In this document: positions 23,448 to 31,957 of the stretch, in pieces | Position numbering within the stretch: position 1 is the first letter of the stretch | Layout of the letters: every line of letters begins with the position of its first letter | Source: Breoghania corrubedonensis | GTDB lineage: Bacteria; Pseudomonadota; Alphaproteobacteria; Rhizobiales; Stappiaceae | Reading direction: 5' to 3' | Assembly: GCF_003053845.1 (NCBI RefSeq) | Contig: NZ_QAYG01000001.1 | Location: 688,078 to 752,077, forward strand | Length of the DNA stretch: 64,000 bases | The notes under the pieces: generated by a model | The model's input: the letters and a program-made list of their open reading frames with translations, nothing else | Told to the model about the DNA's origin: nothing | The model's database searches: none | Position numbers and translations under genes: made by a program

Positions 23448-25130
23448 TCACGGTTTCTCGACCAGGTAGTCTTCGCAAAGCACGCCATCGAGGCCGGTGG
23501 TCGCGAGGATGGCCAGCGCATCTTCCACCGAATGCGCGATCGGCTTGCCCATGACATTCAGGCTCGTATTGAGAGCGACGGGCACGCCGGTCGTCTGGCG
23601 CAAGGAATCGAGAAGCGCGCTCATCCACGGCTGACTGTCCGGCGAGACCGTCTGCAACCGTCCCGTGCCGTCTGCATGAACGACAGAGGGCACCCGCACC
23701 TGCACGGTGGAGCGCCAGGGCAGCGTGATCGACATGTAGGGCGAGGGTTGCGGACGTTCGAACCAGTCGCCGACCTCCGCTTCCAGCACGACGGGGGCGA
23801 GCGGGCGATAGGGCTCGCGCCCCTTGATCTCGGCGTTGATGCGATCCTTGATCTCGGGCCGCGTCGGATCGGCGAGGATGGAGCGATGGCCGAGCGCGCG
23901 GGGCCCGAATTCCGCCGGCCCGCGCATGACGCCGATCACCCGCCCCTCGGCGAGCCGGCCGGCGACCGCGGCCGCAGAGCGGCCCGAAACATCCGTGACC
24001 GACAGGCCGTTTGCGGCATGCGCCATCTTGCGTTCGATCGCCCTGTCGGGAACTGTCCCCAGAAAGGGCGAGGCGTCGGGACTTGCGGGTACGCCCGCCA
24101 CACCACGATCCTGCATGAAGGCGAGCAGCGCGGCACCGATGGCGTTGCCGTCGTCGGCCGGACACGGCGCGATATGCACGCGCTCGAAGCCGAGCCGGCC
24201 CGCGATCGTGCCGTTATAGGAGGAATTGAGTGCGCAGCCGCCCGTCAGCAAAAGGTCGGGCACGCCATCTTCGCGCACATCCGCGATCACGCGGTCGGCG
24301 AGCGCGGCGTATACCGCCTGCCCCGTCGCGGCAAGATCGGCAGCCTTCATGATCGGCTCTGCAGGCATGCGTGCGTGGGCCCGCGTCAGCGCATCGATCG
24401 CGGCAATCGTTTCGTTGTCCGCAAACTTCAGGCGCCCGTGATCGACCAAGAGAAGCCGGGTCATCTCGCCTTGCAGCTCGGGCAGAATCGAACCATAGGC
24501 GGCAAGCCCCATGACCTTCCATTCCTCGCCAAGCCGCCAGTCGAAGCCGCAATGAAAGGTCAGCCAGGCATAGAAGGTTCCCAGACTGCCGGGGCCCCAG
24601 CCACGCCATTTGCGCTTCAGTTCGCGCGATGACATGGAGAACAGCGAGGCCGCGCCCACCTCCCCCTCGCCATCGAGCACGAGGCAGACCGCATCATCAA
24701 CAGGCGCGAAATAGGCCGTTGCGGCGGCATGGCAGTGATGATGGTCGAAGTGGAGCGTTTCCCGTCGCCCATCCTCCACGCCGAGACGCAGCAGATTGGC
24801 GCCTGCGCTCGCCTGAAGGCCGGCCTGAAGGCCCCGCATCCAGATCGTGTCGGAGGCTGGCAGCATGGCGTCGTGGACGACGATATCGAGCGACGCCTTG
24901 ACCGCTTTCCAGCTCGTCGCGACCACGAAACGATCGCGTTCGGGATCCGCACCGCAAGCTTTCAGCGCATGTTCCAGGTGCGTGACGTGATCGGGCGCTA
25001 TCCCCCAGGCGCGTTTGTCCTGAACGAAGCGTTCCGTCGCCTCGGCAAACCGGATCTGCCCGGCTTCATCGGCGATCGCCAGGGCAGGATCATGACCTGA
25101 AGTGGACAGTCCGAGATACCACGTGGTCAC
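23448..25130 (-). CDS. NodU/CmcH family carbamoyltransferase
   Basis: A 560-aa O-carbamoyltransferase using carbamoyl phosphate and ATP. The N-terminal Kae1-like domain begins WYLGLSTSGHDPALAI and holds the metal-binding HFDHHHCHAAATAYF, then LVLDGEGE. The ATP-binding GGCALNSSYNG follows. The C-terminal domain opens with EFGPRALGHRSILADPT and closes with VPVALNTSLNVMGKP, both hallmarks of the family. It makes a carbamate ester on a hydroxyl, here most simply one placed by the P450 protein. Its ATG overlaps the ACP stop by four bases. Confidence 0.92.
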   Translation of the reverse strand: MTTWYLGLSTSGHDPALAIADEAGQIRFAEATERFVQDKRAWGIAPDHVTHLEHALKACGADPERDRFVVATSWKAVKASLDIVVHDAMLPASDTIWMRGLQAGLQASAGANLLRLGVEDGRRETLHFDHHHCHAAATAYFAPVDDAVCLVLDGEGEVGAASLFSMSSRELKRKWRGWGPGSLGTFYAWLTFHCGFDWRLGEEWKVMGLAAYGSILPELQGEMTRLLLVDHGRLKFADNETIAAIDALTRAHARMPAEPIMKAADLAATGQAVYAALADRVIADVREDGVPDLLLTGGCALNSSYNGTIAGRLGFERVHIAPCPADDGNAIGAALLAFMQDRGVAGVPASPDASPFLGTVPDRAIERKMAHAANGLSVTDVSGRSAAAVAGRLAEGRVIGVMRGPAEFGPRALGHRSILADPTRPEIKDRINAEIKGREPYRPLAPVVLEAEVGDWFERPQPSPYMSITLPWRSTVQVRVPSVVHADGTGRLQTVSPDSQPWMSALLDSLRQTTGVPVALNTSLNVMGKPIAHSVEDALAILATTGLDGVLCEDYLVEKP

Positions 25131-25384
25131 TGAGCCGCGATCCGTTCGTCGATAAGCCCCAGGAAACTGTCGAGCGTGTCATGTTCGAAGATGGAAGCAG
25201 GGTCGAGCTCGATGTCGAACTTGTCCTCCACCTCGCCGCACAAAAGAACCGCATCGATCGATTGCAGACCCATATCGACGAAAACGGACGAACCGGTGAT
25301 CATCGACGGATCCCGCTTGGTGATCTCGGCGAGCCGCTGGGTCAGGAATGCGGCGACCTCGCCGCGTTTTGTGTTTTCTGTCAT
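25127..25384 (-). CDS. Acyl carrier protein
   Basis: A free-standing carrier protein of 85 aa. The phosphopantetheine site is Ser42 in DMGLQSIDAV, and helix III is recognisable in FDIELDPASIFEHDTLDSFL. It differs clearly from a housekeeping AcpP (which reads DSLD). It lies between the P450 gene (20 bases before) and the carbamoyltransferase gene (4-base overlap). It is therefore the natural carrier on which the ligase-activated acyl chain would be modified. A phosphopantetheinyl transferase is not in the window. Confidence 0.92.
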   Translation of the reverse strand: MTENTKRGEVAAFLTQRLAEITKRDPSMITGSSVFVDMGLQSIDAVLLCGEVEDKFDIELDPASIFEHDTLDSFLGLIDERIAAQ

Positions 25385-25403
25385 TCGCTTTTTCTGTGCC
25401 AGT

Positions 25404-27590
25404 TCAGGAAAGAAGACAGGGAAGGCGATCGAGCGCGACCGTCTGGGACATCTCTAGATAACGATGTCGCTGCGGGTCCAGTCGAATATCGGGATGACGG
25501 GAAAAAAGCGCCGGAACGGCGGTGCGCAGGATCTGCCGCGACATGGCAGCGCCCAGGCAGCGGTGAAGGCCGTGGCCGAAGGCAAGATGACCGACTGGTT
25601 CATGCCGGTTGATGGAAAGAAGCTGCAAACGCGCGGTCGTTCCCGCCTCAACCATTTCTTCGCCCAGTCTTACCGGCTTGCGGGCCACCCGGTAGATGTA
25701 TTTTGGCGCCGCGCACAGGGCGATCAACCCGTCCAGGCGTTTCTCGAACGTGCCCTTGTCGCGTGCGAAGACCCGCTCTTCGGGCGGCAGCAGCAAGATG
25801 TGATAGAGCACGTTGGCAAGCGTGTGGCGCACATTGAAGCTCGCCCCGTAGAGAACGAGTGCCAACGCCTTGATCTCATCCGCGCCAAAGCCCTCCGGTC
25901 TGTCCGCCACAAGAGCATGGAGCAGCGGCACCGGTCCCTCTCCGCTCTGTTGCGAACCCGCATCCGGCAACACCATGAGATCGAGAAGCGCGGCCATCAC
26001 GTCCTGGATCCGCAGCAATTCGCGCATTGGCAGCCAGGGATGCAGCACATCCTGTATCTTCGGTGCAAGCGCATCGAAACGCGCCTCATCGCGAACCTTG
26101 ATGCCCAGCACCGGCTTGACCGACGCCGTGAACAACGGTTCGGTGAAATCGGCGACGAGATCGACCTTCGCCTGCCCGTCGAGGCGCCCGCTCACCTCAC
26201 CGGCAACGGCTTCCCAGTGCGGGTGCCATGCGGAAATCCGGTTACCGCCGAGATTGTCCATGACCATCCGGCGCAATGTCTCGTGCCGGGCGCCAGCAAG
26301 AAAAAACGGAGCATTGCGCGCCACCTCGATGGCGGTCGCCAGATCGCGGCCGGACTTTTCCTGCAAGACTTCCAGATGCTCCGCCATTGGCGGCGGCATC
26401 CAGTTCACGTCGTCATTGACGATCGCGCGGGCATCCGCCTTGCAGCGGATTTCCACCATCCGGGCATTGATGCGTTCATTGACCGGCGCCAGCACGCAGG
26501 GAAGCGTCGTCGGGCATTGCAGGATCGATGTCAGGTGCGGGCGGATGCGATCACGGTGGAGGGCAAGACCGGGAAAGGCGTTGGCAAGGCGCGGAAGAAC
26601 CTCGCCGATGAAGGCACGGCCCAGCGGTTCGCCGACGCATTTGTGAACGCCCGCGCCAAACGACATGTGGGCGGTCCTCTCGCCCGTCCGTTCGCGCAGC
26701 GCCGCATTGGCGCCGACCATGTCGAGAATGATCGTCTGGCCGGCCGCGAACGGACAGCCGCGCACTTGCGTATCCTCCTCCGCCACACGACCGAGCGTCA
26801 GTGTCGGCAGATAAAGGGAGACGACGAGTTCTGTCGTGTGATCGGCCCTCGACAGATCGCCGATCTCGTCCCATGCCTCGCGCGGGCGCAGCAACAGCCC
26901 GTGCAGGGCGAACGACATCGTCTGAACGATCGTGTAGGCGGCGATCGCGGCGGAGATGGCGATGTTGACATCCGCTCCCAGCGGATCGAGCGGGGCGTCG
27001 CCGGGCGCCAGGAAAGCCAGCAACGACCCTTCGGGACGGGGAGAACGCACGAGGCGGGCCGCAAGCTCTCCCATTGCCGTATCGATGCGCTTCAGCTCCG
27101 ACAAGGGCAACAGCGGCTCGGTGGCGTTGTTGGCGCAACCGATCAACCGGACCAGTTCGCTCCTGTCGACATGACTGTCATCTTGACTGTCGCTGGCGTC
27201 GAACCCCACAAATTCGGAGATCACCTCGCCGAAGACGGGCTCGACGAAATCACGCACGAGATCCGGATCATCCGCCGCCGCAAGCACCGGAAAGCCGCGC
27301 TCGGCCGCGGCGCGGATCCGCGGCCGCCAGCGATCGACAGCGGCAAGCGAGAAGAACGAGGCGACACGGCGGCGCAGGGCCCTGTGTTCCTTGCCCGACA
27401 AAAAGATGAAGCTGTGCTCGATCATCGCCCGGAATTGCGGCAACGTCGTTCCGCGCGCCTCCAACTGGTCGAGATAGGGCGCGTAATCGCCCGGCGTCAT
27501 GACGGCGGAACGCAATATCTCGCGGATCAGATCCGGATCAGCGACCCTCTGTTCGCGGTTCTTCCATTTGCTTTTTTCGATTGCGACCAC
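25404..27590 (-). CDS. Tandem cytochrome P450-like fusion protein
   Basis: One 728-aa chain holds two short P450-like domains. The first (1 to about 375) has helix C as EHRALRRRV and a haem loop FGAGVHKCVG with Cys318. The second (about 376-728) has HETLRRMV and FGHGLHRCLG with Cys678. The cysteines are 360 residues apart. I cannot find the K-helix ExxR motif in either half (the places read ELVVSLYLP and LDGLIALCAAP). The oxygen-activating AGxxT of helix I also seems absent (AAIAAYTIVQT and YGASFNVRHT). Both haem loops look intact, so haem binding is likely but ordinary monooxygenase chemistry is doubtful. The start is a GTG at 27590, six bases after the ligase TGA. Redox partners are not encoded nearby. 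Confidence 0.8.
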   Translation of the reverse strand: MVAIEKSKWKNREQRVADPDLIREILRSAVMTPGDYAPYLDQLEARGTTLPQFRAMIEHSFIFLSGKEHRALRRRVASFFSLAAVDRWRPRIRAAAERGFPVLAAADDPDLVRDFVEPVFGEVISEFVGFDASDSQDDSHVDRSELVRLIGCANNATEPLLPLSELKRIDTAMGELAARLVRSPRPEGSLLAFLAPGDAPLDPLGADVNIAISAAIAAYTIVQTMSFALHGLLLRPREAWDEIGDLSRADHTTELVVSLYLPTLTLGRVAEEDTQVRGCPFAAGQTIILDMVGANAALRERTGERTAHMSFGAGVHKCVGEPLGRAFIGEVLPRLANAFPGLALHRDRIRPHLTSILQCPTTLPCVLAPVNERINARMVEIRCKADARAIVNDDVNWMPPPMAEHLEVLQEKSGRDLATAIEVARNAPFFLAGARHETLRRMVMDNLGGNRISAWHPHWEAVAGEVSGRLDGQAKVDLVADFTEPLFTASVKPVLGIKVRDEARFDALAPKIQDVLHPWLPMRELLRIQDVMAALLDLMVLPDAGSQQSGEGPVPLLHALVADRPEGFGADEIKALALVLYGASFNVRHTLANVLYHILLLPPEERVFARDKGTFEKRLDGLIALCAAPKYIYRVARKPVRLGEEMVEAGTTARLQLLSINRHEPVGHLAFGHGLHRCLGAAMSRQILRTAVPALFSRHPDIRLDPQRHRYLEMSQTVALDRLPCLLS

Positions 27591-27593
27591 TGT

Positions 27594-29228
27594 TCAATGC
27601 CTCTGCCGGGGCTCGCCTTGGAGTCCCCCGTTGCGATAGTCAATTGCCACCTGCCGGCGCTGTATCTTGCCGCTGGTGGTTCGCGGCAGACGGCCGCGGG
27701 GGAGAATGCGGATCTCGTCGAAGGCCAGGCCCCATTCGCCGAGCGCGAGCGCGCGGATCGCCGCCTTGATCTCCTCGACATCCTCCGGCATCGCCCCGCC
27801 TTCGGCGGTTTCCACGATGAGGACGGCACTGGCGGAAACCAGATCGTCGACCATGAAGGCGGCAGCCGCCAGCGGGTTGAGCGCGAAATGGGGACGACAG
27901 GTCACCCATTCGACCTCGGCAGCCGACATCTTCCGGCCGTGACTGATCAGGATGTCCTTCGTCCGCCCGACGATGAAAAGCCGGTCTGCCTCGATTCGTC
28001 CCAGATCGCCGGTGCGCAGGAATTCTCCCTCTTCCGCATCGAGCCTCGCATGAAACGCGTGCGCGGTCTCCTGCGGCAGATCGAGATAGCCGCGCCCCTT
28101 TGACGCCCCTTTCAGCCAGATCTCGCCCATGAGGCCAGGGGTGGCTTCTTGCCCCGTCTCCGGATCGACGATCCGCACTCCGTCGCGAAGTTCCTCGTTC
28201 AGGCGGCAGGCATGGGAGGCCGCCGTATTTTCGTCCACCGTCGCGGCATCATCCGGAAGTCCTGCCGCAAACAAGGTCATTTCCGCCATGCCATAACACG
28301 CGAAAAGGGCCTCGCGACGCAATCCTGCCGGCGCAAGATGCCCCGCCACTGCCTCCAGCAACCCGTTTGGGACGGGCTCGGCGCCGCAAAATCCCCGTTC
28401 CCAAGCAGACAGATCGAGGCCAGCGAGATCTTCCCGTTTGACGCGCTTGACGAGGTCGGAGAAGGCGAAAGCGGGCCCGCCACTGAACGTCGCCCGCCAG
28501 TCGGATATGGCTTGCAACCATGAGCGGGGGCTGCGCACGAAATCGTAGGGGCTCATCTGGATGGACAGGCCGCCGCACAACAGCGGGTAGAGGATGCCGC
28601 CCATGAGTCCCATGTCGTGGAAATGCGGCATCCAGTTCACGAAGCGGCACCGCTCGTCCATCTGCCACGATCTCATCACCAGAGCGCAATTGGCCAGGAT
28701 GTTGTCGGCGCCGATCAGCACGCCCTTGGGGTCTTTCGTCGATCCCGAGGTGTACTGGATGATCGCGGCAGGCGGGCGGGATCGCACGGACTGTCCGGGC
28801 GCGACCAGTTTTTGCGACGGATCCTCACCGAGCACGACGATCGGCACGTCGATATCGGCGAGCGCCGCCCGGATCGCGGGCTCCTGTGTCGGCGTGCACA
28901 GAACGGCGTCGGCGCCGCAATCGCGCACGATATGTGTCAGCCTGTCGGAGGCGCTGCCGCGCCGGGGCGGGGAAACGGGGACTGCCGTGATGCCCGCAAG
29001 CAGACAACCGAACAGGGTCGTGAGAAAAACCGGCCCCGGCGGCAATGCCAGCACCAGAACGCGCGCGCCCGCGGCGCCAAGCTGCCCGGCGCGCTCCTGC
29101 GCGGCCCGCGCCAATGCGCCACCCGTGAACCGATGCTCCAATCGCCCCCGGCTGAGCGTACACAGGATCTCGCTGTCGCTGCGCTCCCGACAGGCCTGTA
29201 GAAATCGATGCGCGAGGTCGTCAGACAC
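27594..29228 (-). CDS. Fatty-acyl-AMP ligase-type acyl-activating enzyme
   Basis: A 544-aa member of the ANL superfamily with features of fatty-acyl-AMP ligases. The P-loop is QYTSGSTKDPKGV, then WMPHFHDMGLMGGILYPLL (the FAAL HDMGL motif), FCGAEPV, and CYGMAEMTLFAAG. The hinge is TGDLGRIEADRLFIVGRTKD, and the C-terminal lysine loop is TTSGKIQRRQV. FAALs form acyl-adenylates and hand the acyl group to a carrier protein rather than to CoA; the ACP two genes on fits that. It is first in the leftward operon. Whether the FAAL-specific insertion is present needs an alignment. Confidence 0.85.
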   Translation of the reverse strand: MSDDLAHRFLQACRERSDSEILCTLSRGRLEHRFTGGALARAAQERAGQLGAAGARVLVLALPPGPVFLTTLFGCLLAGITAVPVSPPRRGSASDRLTHIVRDCGADAVLCTPTQEPAIRAALADIDVPIVVLGEDPSQKLVAPGQSVRSRPPAAIIQYTSGSTKDPKGVLIGADNILANCALVMRSWQMDERCRFVNWMPHFHDMGLMGGILYPLLCGGLSIQMSPYDFVRSPRSWLQAISDWRATFSGGPAFAFSDLVKRVKREDLAGLDLSAWERGFCGAEPVPNGLLEAVAGHLAPAGLRREALFACYGMAEMTLFAAGLPDDAATVDENTAASHACRLNEELRDGVRIVDPETGQEATPGLMGEIWLKGASKGRGYLDLPQETAHAFHARLDAEEGEFLRTGDLGRIEADRLFIVGRTKDILISHGRKMSAAEVEWVTCRPHFALNPLAAAAFMVDDLVSASAVLIVETAEGGAMPEDVEEIKAAIRALALGEWGLAFDEIRILPRGRLPRTTSGKIQRRQVAIDYRNGGLQGEPRQRH

Positions 29229-29742
29229 GAGAACGAAGCCTCCCTCTCGCGGCGGTTATCCGGGCGATGGCAAAAATCTGACCTGTTGCGGTTTTCCTGG
29301 TCATTTCGCGGTTTCCTGCCCTTCCGGTCGGCTCCGGTGCACGCGAGGCATATCGGGAAACGTCATGCCGAGGCTTGCCATCGCGGACGATGCCGGAGCC
29401 ATCTCGATAATTGGCCGGTACCGACAAGGCAATGCCCGAAGTCGCCTCAGCTCAATTGGGACCATTCCGCGGCCGCGCGGCTTCGATGCGCATATCGGCG
29501 AGGGACCGCCTTGATCTTTGATGTGACGCTGGTGCGGGCGGGTGGCGTCGACCGGGTTCAGTCGATATACTTGATCGACTTTCAACCAAGTGCATTACAT
29601 TGCAATTTCACGTTATCGTCGGAACAAGCGCTCAATTTGTCGCTGACAAATGCCGTTGTGACCCTGATCGGAAAAAAACGATACTGCGTCGTGCCCGCCA
29701 TGGGCCCGCGGACAGGGACCTTAAAAACTGAGGAACGTCCTT
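29229..29742. promoter_or_regulatory. Divergent intergenic region between the FAAL operon and sugar ABC operon
   Basis: A 514-base gap without a convincing gene; short open frames on either strand have no family features. It must hold the promoters of the leftward FAAL-P450-ACP-carbamoyltransferase operon and of the rightward sugar-uptake operon. The part 29570-29660 is AT-richer than its surroundings (AAGTGCATTACATTGCAATT at 29587-29606). A GAGGAA ribosome site precedes the ATG at 29743. Confidence 0.4.
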
Positions 29743-30999
29743 ATGATGACATTCAAGAATATCCTTGCTGCGACTGTCGTCGCGGCATTCGCCTTGCCGG
29801 GTATCGCGAAAGCGGACGGAACCGTGGAAGTTCTGCACTGGTGGACCTCCGGTGGCGAGGCGAAGGCCGTCGGCGAACTGAAGAAGGCGTTCGAGGCGGA
29901 CGGCGGCAAGTGGGTCGATTCTCCGATCGCCGGCGGTGGCGGCGATGCGGCGATGACCGCGCTTCGCGCCCGCGTGGTTTCCGGCAACCCGCCCACCGCC
30001 GTTCAGCTCAAGGGCCCCGGCATCCAGGAATGGGCGGCCCAGGGTGCGCTCAACGACGTGCAGGGCGTGGCGGACAAGGAGCACTGGGACGACGTGCTGC
30101 CGCCGGTGCTCGCCAACATCATGAAATATGACGGCAAATATGTCGCCGCCCCCGTCAACATCCATCGCGTCGACTGGTTCTGGGCCAACCCGCAGGTGCT
30201 CGCCAAGGTCGGCGTCACCGAGATGCCGACGACATGGGATGAATTCAACACCATTGCCGACAAGCTGAAGGCGGCCGGCATCACGCCGCTCGCGCATGGC
30301 GGCCAGCCGTGGCAGGACGCGACGCTGTTCGAGGATGTCGTGCTCGGCGTCGGCGGCGCCGATTTTTTCCGGAAGGCGCTGGTGGAACTGGATCAGGACG
30401 CACTGACCAGCGACACGATGATCAAGTCGTTCGATCAGCTGCGCAAGCTGCGCGGCTATGTCGACGACAACTTCTCCGGTCGCGACTGGAACCTCGCCAC
30501 CGCCATGGTGATGCGCGGCGACGCCGGCTTCCAGATCATGGGCGACTGGGCCAAGGGCGAATTCCTGGCCGCCGGCAAGGTGCCGGGCAAGGACTTCGTC
30601 TGCGCGGCGACGCCGGGCAAGGGCTTCGTGCTCAATTCCGACAGCTTCACCTTCTTCAAGGTGTCGGGCGCCGACAAGATCGAGGGCCAGAAGGTGCTGG
30701 CGAGCCTGATCATGTCGCCGAGCTTCCAGGAAACCTTCAACCTCGCGAAGGGCTCGATTCCGGCACGCACCGACGTGTCGCTCGACAAGTTCGACGATTG
30801 CGCGAAGAAATCCCGCGAAGACCTGCTGACGGCGATCAAGAACGATACGCTCGTGCCGTCCATGGCGCACGAGATGGCCGTCTCGCGCTCCGTGCGCGGC
30901 GAATTCCTCGATCTCGTGACGACGTTCTTCAACTCGGACATGAGTTCGCAGGATGCGGTGAAGGATCTCGCCGCCGCGATCCAGCGCGCGCAGCAGTAA
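29743..30999 (+). CDS. Sugar ABC transporter substrate-binding protein
   Basis: A periplasmic binding protein of SBP family 1 (418 aa). A signal peptide ends near PGIAKA, followed by VEVLHWWTSGGEAKAVGELK, typical of the glucose/mannose-binding group (GtsA/GlcE-like). Later PTTWDEFNTIADKLKAAG and the PWQDATLFE segment are also shared by that group. It opens a four-gene operon of complete CUT1 type. A 16-bp hairpin follows the gene (31008-31047). The sugar is inferred from family similarity to be glucose or a related aldose. Confidence 0.9.
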   Translation: MMTFKNILAATVVAAFALPGIAKADGTVEVLHWWTSGGEAKAVGELKKAFEADGGKWVDSPIAGGGGDAAMTALRARVVSGNPPTAVQLKGPGIQEWAAQGALNDVQGVADKEHWDDVLPPVLANIMKYDGKYVAAPVNIHRVDWFWANPQVLAKVGVTEMPTTWDEFNTIADKLKAAGITPLAHGGQPWQDATLFEDVVLGVGGADFFRKALVELDQDALTSDTMIKSFDQLRKLRGYVDDNFSGRDWNLATAMVMRGDAGFQIMGDWAKGEFLAAGKVPGKDFVCAATPGKGFVLNSDSFTFFKVSGADKIEGQKVLASLIMSPSFQETFNLAKGSIPARTDVSLDKFDDCAKKSREDLLTAIKNDTLVPSMAHEMAVSRSVRGEFLDLVTTFFNSDMSSQDAVKDLAAAIQRAQQ

Positions 31000-31007
31000 C
31001 GCGGACG

Positions 31008-31047
31008 CAGGTGACAGGCCGGGCACATTGTCCCGGCCCGTCACCTG
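31008..31047 (+). terminator. Intercistronic hairpin after the sugar-binding protein gene
   Basis: CAGGTGACAGGCCGGG pairs with CCCGGCCCGTCACCTG across an eight-base loop, with one A-C mismatch. It starts nine bases after the stop, lacks a T tract and is followed by the permease genes. It probably protects the binding-protein message and lowers downstream read-through. Confidence 0.6.
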
Positions 31048-31084
31048 TGGTGGCACGTTTTCCCTCTGAATCAAGAAGGTCGCA

Positions 31085-31957
31085 ATGGGACGCCTGCTGG
31101 AGCGCTGGCTGCCGAAACTGGTGGTCTCGCCGCTATTCGCGGTCAGTCTGTTCTTCGTCTACGGTTTCATCGCCTGGACGGTCTATATCTCGTTCACACG
31201 TTCCGGCATTCTTCCCAATTACGACTTTGCCGGTCTGATCCAGTACGTGCGGCTGTGGCATACGCCGCGCTGGTACGTCGCGCTCACCAACCTGTTCGTC
31301 TTCTCGATCCTGTTCATCGGCGTCTGCACCGCGCTGGGAATGTTCCTGGCCATCCTGCTGGACCAGCGCGTCCGCGCGGAAGGCGCGATCCGCACGATCT
31401 TCCTCTACCCGATGGCGCTGTCCTTCATCGTCACGGGCACGGCCTGGAAATGGATCCTCAATCCGGGCCTCGGACTGGAAAAGGTGGTACACGATCTCGG
31501 CTTCACCGACTTCCGCTTCGACTGGCTGGTCAATCCGCATATGGCCATCTACACGGTCGTGATCGCAGGCGTGTGGCAATCGTCCGGTTATGCGATGGCG
31601 TTGTTTCTCGCCGGGTTGCGGTCCGTGGACGACGACATCCTGAAGGCGGCGGCGATCGACGGGGCGGGGCCGTGGCGCACCTATACCCGCATCATCCTGC
31701 CGAACCTCCGGCCTGTGTTCCTCTCGGTCTTCATCATCCTCGCCCATCTGTCGATCAAGAGCTTCGACCTGGTCATCGCGCTCACCAACGGCGGCCCGGG
31801 CTATGCGACCGACATGCCCGCGACCTTCATGTATTCCTTCGCCTTCCAGCGTTCCGAACTCGGCACGGCGGCGGCAAGCGCGGTGATGATGCTCGCGACC
31901 ATCCTCGCGATCATCGTGCCCTACCTCTATTCAGAACTGAGGGAGACGAACCGATGA
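31085..31957 (+). CDS. Sugar ABC transporter permease (MalF-like)
   Basis: An inner-membrane permease of 290 aa with six predicted helices. The cytoplasmic EAA loop is ILKAAAIDGAGPWRTYTRII, followed by LPNLRPVF, which contacts the ATPase. The middle segment TGTAWKWILNPGLGLEKVVH is typical of the GtsB/GlcF group of glucose and mannose permeases. ATG at 31085 is the first codon after an AGAAGG ribosome site. Its stop overlaps the ATG of the partner permease (ATGA). Confidence 0.92.
   Translation: MGRLLERWLPKLVVSPLFAVSLFFVYGFIAWTVYISFTRSGILPNYDFAGLIQYVRLWHTPRWYVALTNLFVFSILFIGVCTALGMFLAILLDQRVRAEGAIRTIFLYPMALSFIVTGTAWKWILNPGLGLEKVVHDLGFTDFRFDWLVNPHMAIYTVVIAGVWQSSGYAMALFLAGLRSVDDDILKAAAIDGAGPWRTYTRIILPNLRPVFLSVFIILAHLSIKSFDLVIALTNGGPGYATDMPATFMYSFAFQRSELGTAAASAVMMLATILAIIVPYLYSELRETNR

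Noticed and set aside
25464-28103. Very long open frame on the plus strand opposite the P450 and FAAL genes
   Set aside because: It is antisense to two genes with clear motifs, is rich in Arg, Gly, His and Asp with no family pattern, and is what GC-rich codon bias produces on the opposite strand.
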